Of a DNA stretch of 19,265 nt, positions 1 through 6,437 are shown in pieces. The notes beneath the pieces are model-generated. The model ran no database searches, was not told where the DNA came from, and was given only the letters and a program-made list of their open reading frames with translations. The stretch is from Bacteroidales bacterium (GTDB lineage: Bacteria; Bacteroidota; Bacteroidia; Bacteroidales; F082). Within the stretch, counting starts at the first letter, position 1. Each line of letters opens with the position of its first letter. The stretch spans positions 1 through 19,265 of the forward strand of contig JAFWRA010000228.1 in NCBI GenBank assembly GCA_017508895.1. Reading direction: 5' to 3'. The position numbers were made by a program, and so were the translations under genes.

Positions 1-137
1 AAGGCAATTTTGTGGAACAAGAATTTTTGCCAACCGAAATTTCTGGCACGGTTTTGTATGAGCCTCAGGATAACCCGCGTGAGCGTGAGTTGCGCAAGAA
101 CCTACGTGAGAAGTGGAAAGAGAAATATGGGTATTAG
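1..137 (+). CDS. 3' end of an unidentified CDS (5' truncated by window edge)
   Basis: An open frame with codons starting at position 3 runs into the window and stops at TAG 135-137. It gives 44 residues with a very charged tail (motifs such as DNPRERELRKNLREKW, ending EKYGY). The composition and third-position usage look like coding sequence and no other frame is as convincing. I do not recognise the family from this fragment. The strongly basic/acidic C-terminal helix suggests a cytoplasmic protein. It is followed by a short degenerate tandem repeat and then the EcsC-like gene on the same strand, so the two could be co-transcribed. Confidence 0.6.
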   Translation, partial: GNFVEQEFLPTEISGTVLYEPQDNPRERELRKNLREKWKEKYGY

Positions 138-164
138 TTTAGAGTTTGAGTTTAGGGTTTAGAG
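137..164. repeat. degenerate GTTTAGR tandem repeat
   Basis: Four units read GTTTAGA, GTTTGA, GTTTAGG, GTTTAGA in the gap between two plus-strand genes. It is low-complexity sequence just after a stop codon. No function can be read from it. Confidence 0.5.
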
Positions 165-206
165 ATGTAGGACTGTCACACTGTGGCAGCCGAAACAAAA
201 AAAGAC

Positions 207-929
207 ATGAGCGAAGAAAACAAAGAAAAAAGCATTAGCCTGTGGAACAGGGTGCTGGAAACCAGCCTGCGTCTGCCTTTTGTGAAGGTGGACCGCGATG
301 AGTTCTTGACCAAGGAACTGACCAAGTTCTGTACACCCATGGAGGTGATGACCGCATTGGACGACTCGCCAGTGAAGGTGCTCAGCAAGAAAGAGATCGA
401 CAAGCTGGCCAACCAGTGCATCAACTACCACTTGACCATGGTGTGCGGGACATCGGCTTTGATGGGCTTGCCAGGTGGATGGTGGGTGGCGGGAGCCATT
501 CCTGCCGACATTACCCAGTTTTATGGCCACATCCTTGCGTTGATGCAGAAACTCATTTACTTATACGGCTGGCCAGCACTGACCAATGTCAACAAGCAAC
601 TCGACGACGAGTCGTTGAACATCATGACACTTTTTGTGGGTGCGATGATGGGCAACAAGCTTGCTGTTGAGGCCTTGACCAAGGTGGTAGGCCAGATTTC
701 CAAGAATGCGGGAATAAAGATTTCAGAGGGTGTCATGGCACATTATGCCATCAAAATCGCACAATGGATTGGCATCAACATGACCAAGGAAGGCTTTGCC
801 AAAGGCGTAGGAAAAGTGCTTCCCCTTGTAGGTGCACCTATCTCAGCCACAATTACATACTACACATTCCGACCTATGGCTCGTCGGCTCAAGAAGCATC
901 TTGACGAGCTGTATGACATGCGGCATTGA
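207..929 (+). CDS. EcsC-family-like protein
   Basis: A 240-residue protein. The middle (about residues 87-123) has the GLPGG...IPADI...LYGWP pattern, and the end (about 205-225) has PLVGAPISATITYY followed by a basic/acidic helix. Both resemble the EcsC family (named after Bacillus EcsC), whose molecular role is poorly defined. The two hydrophobic stretches may associate with the membrane; there is no signal peptide. I start it at ATG 207; an in-frame GTG at 183 would add eight residues (reading AAETKKD after the start) and cannot be excluded. It converges on the minus-strand small ORF at 1246-1007 with an inverted-repeat terminator between them. The family call rests on pattern recognition only. 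Confidence 0.75.
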   Translation: MSEENKEKSISLWNRVLETSLRLPFVKVDRDEFLTKELTKFCTPMEVMTALDDSPVKVLSKKEIDKLANQCINYHLTMVCGTSALMGLPGGWWVAGAIPADITQFYGHILALMQKLIYLYGWPALTNVNKQLDDESLNIMTLFVGAMMGNKLAVEALTKVVGQISKNAGIKISEGVMAHYAIKIAQWIGINMTKEGFAKGVGKVLPLVGAPISATITYYTFRPMARRLKKHLDELYDMRH

Positions 930-951
930 ATCAAAGAGTAACTGTTCTGAG

Positions 952-1000
952 TACGGAAACGTCCATGTCATTCCCCTGGGAACCTATGAACGTTTCCGTA
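952..1000. terminator. large inverted repeat between convergent genes, likely bidirectional terminator
   Basis: TACGGAAACGT at 952-962 is perfectly complementary to ACGTTTCCGTA at 990-1000 (11 bp). The loop contains a second small inverted repeat, TTCC (971-974) and GGAA (979-982). A T-rich run (TTATTTTTTG) follows on the plus strand. The position between two converging genes fits a shared terminator; a cruciform or protein-binding site is an alternative. Confidence 0.55.
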
Positions 1001-1006
1001 TTAGAG

Positions 1007-1246
1007 TTATTTTTTGAATTCAGTCTCGAAAATGTCGTGCAGCTGGCGGTCAGGTGTCTGAAGGATGGACTTGTAGTTCATCTTTTTCTCTGTCATCAGC
1101 CAATTGGTGTATTCGTCAACAAAACTCTTGATTTCTGATTGGTTCATCTTTATGTAGATCAAGTTGAGTTTTGCCTTGGCTTCAGTTTCATTCAGACCAT
1201 CATTAGTCATGATCATTTCGGTGAGTTTGTCCATTGCTCTTTCCAT
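1007..1246 (-). CDS. small helical protein of unknown function (79 aa)
   Basis: ATG at 1246 to TAA at 1007, 79 residues, rich in Lys, Glu, Asp and Met, predicted mostly helical, with no signal peptide, membrane segment or cysteine. It reads as a small soluble cytoplasmic protein that I do not recognise. Support for a real gene is its upstream sequence: a very good Bacteroidota promoter (TTGACA, 17 nt, TAAATTTG) lies 29-59 nt before the start on the same strand. It also converges on the EcsC-like gene with an inverted repeat between. The region upstream is very AT-rich and non-coding on both strands, which makes a chance ORF in exactly this place less likely. Confidence 0.6.
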   Translation of the reverse strand: MERAMDKLTEMIMTNDGLNETEAKAKLNLIYIKMNQSEIKSFVDEYTNWLMTEKKMNYKSILQTPDRQLHDIFETEFKK

Positions 1247-1274
1247 AGTAATAGATTTTATGTTTTTCGGGGTG

Positions 1275-1305
1275 CAAATTTAGATAGAAAAACTGTTTTT
1301 GTCAA
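1275..1305 (-). promoter_or_regulatory. promoter of the small ORF
   Basis: On the minus strand TTGACA (1305-1300) is separated by 17 nt from TAAATTTG (1282-1275), an exact match to the Bacteroidota -7 consensus TAnnTTTG. Counting from TTG, the gap is 20 nt, as expected for a -33 element. The predicted transcript start is about 1268, giving a leader of about 20 nt. Confidence 0.65.
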
Positions 1306-1411
1306 GATTTGGGAGAAAAAATCCTCTTTTATCATTGTTAAGATTTCTCTCTTGTCAATTAGTTTGATAATAACCAATGAGATAAAAAATCACTTTTTTT
1401 TGAAAAAACAC

Positions 1412-1440
1412 TTGCATTTTAGAAAAAAATAGTATTTTTG
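1412..1440 (+). promoter_or_regulatory. upstream promoter of the 1247-1616 intergenic region
   Basis: TTG at 1412-1414 and TATTTTTG at 1433-1440 (matching TAnnTTTG) are separated by 18 nt. A start near 1446-1447 would begin directly in the first of three hairpins, and the next ORF begins only at 1617, so this promoter would make a structured leader or a separate small RNA. Confidence 0.45.
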
Positions 1441-1444
1441 CAGC

Positions 1445-1562
1445 GCTTCTTGAATAAAGAAGCCTTGCAGGAATGATATTTTCTGCAAGAAAAAGGTTTC
1501 ATAAATTTTGGTTTTTGGTTCTTGAAAATCCTGGCGTTTTTTTTGCCGGGATTTTCTTGTTT
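1445..1562 (+). ncRNA. candidate small structured RNA or mRNA leader (three hairpins)
   Basis: Three hairpins follow one another. The first is GCTTCTT (1445-1451) with AAGAAGC (1457-1463), perfect 7 bp, 5-nt loop. The second is CTTGCAG (1464-1470) with CTGCAAG (1483-1489), perfect 7 bp. The third is GAAAATCCTGGC (1524-1535) with GCCGGGATTTTC (1545-1556), 12 bp with one G-T pair, a T-rich loop and a T-rich tail typical of an intrinsic terminator. A promoter lies just upstream, and a second promoter lies just downstream for the M6 peptidase gene. The unit therefore looks like an independently transcribed, terminated RNA; a transcription attenuator is the alternative. The rest of 1247-1444 is AT-rich and I see no gene in it. 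Confidence 0.4.
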
Positions 1563-1585
1563 ATATAGGGAAATCACTATTTTTG
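1557..1585 (+). promoter_or_regulatory. promoter of the M6 peptidase gene
   Basis: TTG (1557-1559), an 18-nt gap and TATTTTTG (1578-1585, matching TAnnTTTG). The predicted start near 1592 leaves a leader of about 25 nt, AT-rich and without a Shine-Dalgarno sequence, as is common in this phylum. The -33 part overlaps the tail of the third hairpin. Confidence 0.55.
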
Positions 1586-1616
1586 CCGCAATAAAAAACA
1601 AATAATCTCTCTAAAA

Positions 1617-4600
1617 ATGAAAAAACTGCTTTCTGTTTTTATTGCTATTTTTGCTTTTTCCATTCAATGCGCCCTGTCAGCGCCTTTGAGGAATATCGAA
1701 GTCCAACTCACCCAGCCCAACGGTCAGGTAATCCATTGTTATGCCTCGGGTGATGAATTCTACAACTACCTGCACGATGCGAACGGCTTCACTATTGTCA
1801 AGAATGAAGACGGTTACTACTGCTATGCCATGCGCGGGAGCCAAGGTGAGGTTGTTGCTTCCTCTTACCGCGTCAACAGTGTTGACCCTGCTGAGGTTGG
1901 ACTTCAACCTTATGTGAAAATCTCCGAAAAGTCCTATCAGGATCGTCGTCAGGAACGCTTGCAACATATCAGACCCATCAAACGGTCGGCCAATCGCGAG
2001 CTGAATCATGGCGTTTACAACAACTTGGTGGTTTTTATCCGTTTTGCAGGCGACACCTACCATACCACGCCTTTTTCTACCGTTGACTCTATGTTCAACG
2101 CTTACAACTATGAGTCAATCTCAATGCGAAACTTCTTCCATCACGCTTCTTACAACCAACTGGACTTACGCTCTTATTGCTATCCTATTCCCGAAGGCGA
2201 GACCATCCTCTCATATGAGGACGACTATCCGAAAGAATACTATATGCCTTACGACCCGGTGAGCAATCCTCTTGGCTACCACGATTACGAGAGTGCAGAC
2301 CGCGAGTTCTCCCTGTTGGAACGTGCCATTTATTATGTGGCCGACCAAGTGCCCGACACCCTCGACCTCGACTATAACGACGATGGTTTGGTCGATAATG
2401 TGGTATTTGTCATCAAAGGGCAACCTGGCGAATGGTCTTCGCTGCTCTGGCCCCATCGTTGGTGCATCTACGACCGCTATGTGCCTTTGCACGACTTGCA
2501 AGTCTACGACTTCAACCTTCAACTTGAACAAGGTGGCTATTTCAACGTCAGCACGCTTTGCCACGAGATGAACCACTCCTTGGGCGCACCCGACCTGTAT
2601 CATTACAGTGGCGGTATCGACCCAGTAGGGTCATGGGACCTCATGTGCGGCACCACCGAACCTCCACAACAGATTGGCATGTACATGAAATACAAATATG
2701 GCAACTGGGTGGACGACATTCCTGACATTACAGGGAATTATGGCTACTATGAAATCGAGGCCGACTCGTGGGAAGGCAACCGCCGCAATGCTTACCGTAT
2801 CAGGACCAGCGACCCGAACCAATACATCGTTATCGAATACCGCAACGGAAACGACCTCTTCGACAGCCATGTTCCTGACGGGGGACTGCTCATCTACCGC
2901 ATCGACACGCGTTTCGATGGCAATGCAGGATGGAACGGCTACGACACTTTCGATGAGGTGTATCTGTTCCGCCCAGGCGGTAGCGTCAACGAAGCTGGCG
3001 ACCTTGACCATGCCAACTTCTGTGCCGAACGAGGACGCACCGAGTTCAACGGCGAATCATCTGACCCGCACATCTTCCTCACCAACGACGATGGATATAC
3101 GGAATGGGACCAAATCCGCAACATCAGCACGAGGGGCGACAAAATGAGTTTCGTCTATGCCCCCAATTGGAACTTTGAATATTCAATGCCCGGACCGGAG
3201 AACTTCAACGTCAATGTGAACAGCATCGAACATCAATTGGAATTTTCTTGGAGTTACAAAGAAAGTGCTGACACTTATAAGCTTTTCCACTTCGCTCCTT
3301 CAGGTGAATTGATTGAAATTGCAAGAGACATCACTGACACCACCTATGTCCTTCCTTATTCTGAGAGTGATATCGGCTATCGTCATTACGCCTTGATGTC
3401 TGTCAGCGGCGGCTTGATGATGTACCATTCCGACTATTCCGAAACATGGGCTATCATCGGCAACTACGAGACCATCCAACTCTCTTTGACTTCTGATTCG
3501 CCCTATGGCACCAAAGGCGGCGAGCTGGAGATTACTTATAACCAGCCGAATATGCCTATGCAATGGCTCACCATTTATGAAGGTACGCATAACGAAGCCG
3601 AATTGTATGTGCCAGCCAACACCGAGGTCATTTTCCGTTGGAATCCAGGCTTCGACCTTGATAGCGAAGGCATTCACCTCTTTGCCAAGCATCTCAACGA
3701 AAACGGCGAAGGCACCCTCTTTGACCTTGACCGACCTCAAGATGGTGTGATTGCCACTTATACCGTAGCCGACAACGGTTTGGGTGTGATTCCGCCCCAA
3801 AATGTAACTGCAGTTTCCACTGGTCCGCACATCCAGCTGAAGTGGACGGTGCCTACTGAAAACAAAAGTTTCGATATCTATCGCGACGGCAGATTGTGTC
3901 ATTCCGTTGAAGGCTATACCTTCCTTGATGACCAAATCATGCGATCGGGAACCCACAACTACCATGTGGAAAGCATCATTGGTGACATTTCCTCCTGGAA
4001 TCCCGACAACTTGGTCTATGCCACCGTTATGGACTACTATTGTGAACCACCGCTGAACCTCGCTGGCACCTATGATGGCGACGGTCATGTAGCCCTTACT
4101 TGGGAGGCTCCTGAGTTTGTGGGCAGTGGCTTGATGGCTTACGACAACAACCAGTTTGCCGAGCAAATCGGTTCGAACAGTCATAAATGGGGCATCAAGA
4201 TAGACCCAGGGCATTTGGCTTTGTTTGAAGGTCATCCTGTTACGCATATAGAGATGTTTGATTGCTCTGCAGGACAATACACCTATTCAATTTATAATGG
4301 CGAAACCGTCAATAATAACTCGTTGATTTACACACAGCAGCACGATACGGAAGGCACGCATGAATGGGTGAGGTTCCCTCTTGATGAGAGTGTCAGTTTT
4401 GATGCCTCTTTGCCGCTCTGGATTTGTGTAGCCACATCGGGTGCAACCCAGCCTATCCCTTGCTGTGAATACGTCGGTGAACCGAACAGTTGTATGATCA
4501 AATCGGGCGCATTCTGGAAGCCAGTCACCACTTTCGGACAGAACTTCTCTTGGCTGTTGCGTGCCTACACCACGCCTGCTGATGGCCGCAGTTTCTCTTA

Positions 4601-5030
4601 CAATGTTTATTGGGGTCCTGAGGAAGGCGGTGTGGAGCAGATGGTGCTGGGTTATGAAGGACTTACGGTGACTGAGGCCGCTTACAATACTACTGAGAAC
4701 ATGAGATATAATGTGACAGCTACTTGGGATGGCCGAGAGACTGAGTTCTCCAATACTGTGTATCTTGGCCCAAGTGTGGGTGTGATAGAGAATGCCGTTG
4801 ATTCACAGGAATATGTTGCGTTCCCGAATCCTGCCCATAGATGGCTGACCATTCAGGGTGAGGAGATGCGTCATGTAAGCATTTATTCAGTCATTGGCAC
4901 AATGGTCTACGACAGTGATGTCATTGGCGACCACCTAGAGGTTAACATGGAAAAGCTTCCCGATGGCTTGTACCTCGTAAATATCCATACGAAAGAAGGT
5001 CTTAAGGTGATAAAAGTGATGAAACGATAA
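1617..5030 (+). CDS. secreted M6-family-like metallopeptidase with T9SS type A sorting domain
   Basis: 1137 residues. Residues 1-21 form a Sec signal peptide (MKK, hydrophobic core, ALSA). The catalytic zinc motif HEMNHSLGAPD is at residues 316-326 (H316, E317, H320), matching the HExxHxxG..D pattern of immune-inhibitor-A-type M6 peptidases; DYNDDGLVDNVVF before it could bind calcium. About 525-640, 725-800 and 810 onward look like fibronectin type III-like beta modules (GPENFNV, PPQNVTAV, PPLNLAG starts). Residues about 1068-1137 form a T9SS type A sorting domain (VAFPNPA... DGLYLVNI... IKVMKR), so the mature enzyme should cross the outer membrane and be released or anchored at the surface. 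Likely role: degradation of extracellular or host proteins. It is monocistronic, with its own promoter and a strong terminator, and converges on a second T9SS operon. Confidence 0.9.
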   Translation: MKKLLSVFIAIFAFSIQCALSAPLRNIEVQLTQPNGQVIHCYASGDEFYNYLHDANGFTIVKNEDGYYCYAMRGSQGEVVASSYRVNSVDPAEVGLQPYVKISEKSYQDRRQERLQHIRPIKRSANRELNHGVYNNLVVFIRFAGDTYHTTPFSTVDSMFNAYNYESISMRNFFHHASYNQLDLRSYCYPIPEGETILSYEDDYPKEYYMPYDPVSNPLGYHDYESADREFSLLERAIYYVADQVPDTLDLDYNDDGLVDNVVFVIKGQPGEWSSLLWPHRWCIYDRYVPLHDLQVYDFNLQLEQGGYFNVSTLCHEMNHSLGAPDLYHYSGGIDPVGSWDLMCGTTEPPQQIGMYMKYKYGNWVDDIPDITGNYGYYEIEADSWEGNRRNAYRIRTSDPNQYIVIEYRNGNDLFDSHVPDGGLLIYRIDTRFDGNAGWNGYDTFDEVYLFRPGGSVNEAGDLDHANFCAERGRTEFNGESSDPHIFLTNDDGYTEWDQIRNISTRGDKMSFVYAPNWNFEYSMPGPENFNVNVNSIEHQLEFSWSYKESADTYKLFHFAPSGELIEIARDITDTTYVLPYSESDIGYRHYALMSVSGGLMMYHSDYSETWAIIGNYETIQLSLTSDSPYGTKGGELEITYNQPNMPMQWLTIYEGTHNEAELYVPANTEVIFRWNPGFDLDSEGIHLFAKHLNENGEGTLFDLDRPQDGVIATYTVADNGLGVIPPQNVTAVSTGPHIQLKWTVPTENKSFDIYRDGRLCHSVEGYTFLDDQIMRSGTHNYHVESIIGDISSWNPDNLVYATVMDYYCEPPLNLAGTYDGDGHVALTWEAPEFVGSGLMAYDNNQFAEQIGSNSHKWGIKIDPGHLALFEGHPVTHIEMFDCSAGQYTYSIYNGETVNNNSLIYTQQHDTEGTHEWVRFPLDESVSFDASLPLWICVATSGATQPIPCCEYVGEPNSCMIKSGAFWKPVTTFGQNFSWLLRAYTTPADGRSFSYNVYWGPEEGGVEQMVLGYEGLTVTEAAYNTTENMRYNVTATWDGRETEFSNTVYLGPSVGVIENAVDSQEYVAFPNPAHRWLTIQGEEMRHVSIYSVIGTMVYDSDVIGDHLEVNMEKLPDGLYLVNIHTKEGLKVIKVMKR

Positions 5031-5034
5031 AACA

Positions 5035-5070
5035 AAGAAAGCCTCAACTTTGGTTGAGGCTTTCTTGTTC
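5035..5070. terminator. bidirectional intrinsic terminator between convergent genes
   Basis: AAGAAAGCCTCAAC (5035-5048) pairs perfectly with GTTGAGGCTTTCTT (5053-5066) around a TTTG loop. T-rich sequence follows on the plus strand and, in reverse, CTTTGTTTT follows on the minus strand. It can end both the M6 peptidase transcript and the convergent C10/YD operon. Confidence 0.9.
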
Positions 5071-5094
5071 TATATGGGGCAATTTCTATGTTGA

Positions 5095-6429
5095 TCAATC
5101 CAAAACGACTTTGACAGTGGTGCTTCCTGCCTTGACGACATAAAGACCAGGCTTCAGTCTGAGTTGGAAGCTTGTCGCTTGGCTTTTCTGGGCAACGCTG
5201 CGACCAAGCAGGTCAAAAATGACGATGTCGGTCGGCGTCGGGCTTTCCACCTTGAGGTCTCCGTTGGCAGTAAATATTTTTAGTTCGCTGGTGTTCTCTT
5301 CAAGGTCCAGCATGTCGGAGTAATAGAGGGTGAATTGAGTGTCGGCCGTTGAGGATACCACTTTCGCATCGAGCCAGCGGTAGGTGATGGGGAGTGACTC
5401 GCCCAAGTCGCTGGTGAAATAGCTGAAGTTCAGGTTCCAATAGGCTTCGCAGCCCATCATTTCAGCGGCTTTTTTCTCGCTGTCGAAGCGGTTAGCATAC
5501 TCGTCACGCACAATCCATTCCGATTCATTGTAGATGCTCGTGGTCTTTGAAACCATCTCTCCGTTGGAGTTGTAATGGAATTCGGTCTTGACGTCGAATG
5601 ACATGTCGCCGCCACCCCAACCAGCGGAGTAGTTGGTCTGGCTAATGACGCGGTCGCCCTCATATTCAAACGTGGTCTTACCCCGGAGCATCCAGTTGTT
5701 GCCTCCCCACATCGTTCTCATGTAAATCAGCAGCTCAGTGCAATGTCCATTTTCGTAGCGTAACGAGTCCTTGGAACTAAGACGCCATTGTCCGTTGCGG
5801 ATGGTGGAGTAGGTTTCAGAGGTCAGCTGCCCATCGTTGTTGTAGACATATTCGTATTTGCTGTTGTTTTCCCATTGCTCGTTGTTGAATCTGGAAATCA
5901 AGAGCTCGGTGATGTTTTCGCCATCGTAGGTGTACACCCTTCTGGATTCGTTGCGCCAAACCGAGTCGAAGCGGGATGTGATGACGGAATCGATTAATCC
6001 TGTCGCACCGATATAGTTTTCCAGATTGTAATAAGGAATCCAATTCTCATCTTCCCATTTGAAGTGCTGTTCTCGGATGAGGTTCCCGTTCTCGTCATAT
6101 TTGAATTCGCTTTTGTCGGAAGGTAGCCAGCGATTGTTTTCCATCACGGAATAGATTTCAGTGTCCCAAAGACCTTCGTTAATGTAGGTGTATTCGCTTT
6201 TCCATTGGGTCCAGTCGAAGTCGTCGCTGCCTACAACACTGTCCAAGCGGGCAGTGAAGTCTCGATTGAAGTGGTGCATCTTGTTGGGATTGGTAATGCT
6301 TTCAGGATGCTCGGCTTCATAGAGGCATTTCTCCAAGGTGTTGCGGAAGAACTTTGGAAGGTCATTTTGCTGCGCCTTCAATGGAAGGACGACGCAAAGA
6401 GCTGTTATTATGATGATTGTTTTTTTCAT
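5095..6429 (-). CDS. secreted YD-repeat-like protein with T9SS type A sorting domain
   Basis: 444 residues. A signal peptide covers residues 1-19 (MKKTIIIITALCVVLPLKAQ, cut near AQQ). The body contains four or more irregular repeats of about 35-45 residues built around Y.YD/NxxG..... and ending in W/Y-rich strands (FKYDENGNLIREQHF, YVYNNDGQLTSET, FEYEGDRVISQT, FHYNSNGEMVSKT). This resembles YD/RHS-like or MORN-like beta-repeat proteins of Bacteroidota. Residues about 375-444 are a T9SS type A sorting domain (VIFDLLGRSVA... KPGLYVVKAG... VKVVLD). I see no catalytic motif, so a binding or structural surface role is likely. It starts 8 nt after the stop of the C10 peptidase gene and is almost surely co-transcribed with it; a partner or substrate-binding role for that peptidase is only an inference. 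Confidence 0.8.
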   Translation of the reverse strand: MKKTIIIITALCVVLPLKAQQNDLPKFFRNTLEKCLYEAEHPESITNPNKMHHFNRDFTARLDSVVGSDDFDWTQWKSEYTYINEGLWDTEIYSVMENNRWLPSDKSEFKYDENGNLIREQHFKWEDENWIPYYNLENYIGATGLIDSVITSRFDSVWRNESRRVYTYDGENITELLISRFNNEQWENNSKYEYVYNNDGQLTSETYSTIRNGQWRLSSKDSLRYENGHCTELLIYMRTMWGGNNWMLRGKTTFEYEGDRVISQTNYSAGWGGGDMSFDVKTEFHYNSNGEMVSKTTSIYNESEWIVRDEYANRFDSEKKAAEMMGCEAYWNLNFSYFTSDLGESLPITYRWLDAKVVSSTADTQFTLYYSDMLDLEENTSELKIFTANGDLKVESPTPTDIVIFDLLGRSVAQKSQATSFQLRLKPGLYVVKAGSTTVKVVLD

Positions 6430-6437
6430 GATGCAAA

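Noticed and set aside
3300..4277. 325-codon open frame antisense within the M6 peptidase gene
   Set aside because: The sense frame is a continuous peptidase with signal peptide and sorting domain; the antisense frame shows no domain.
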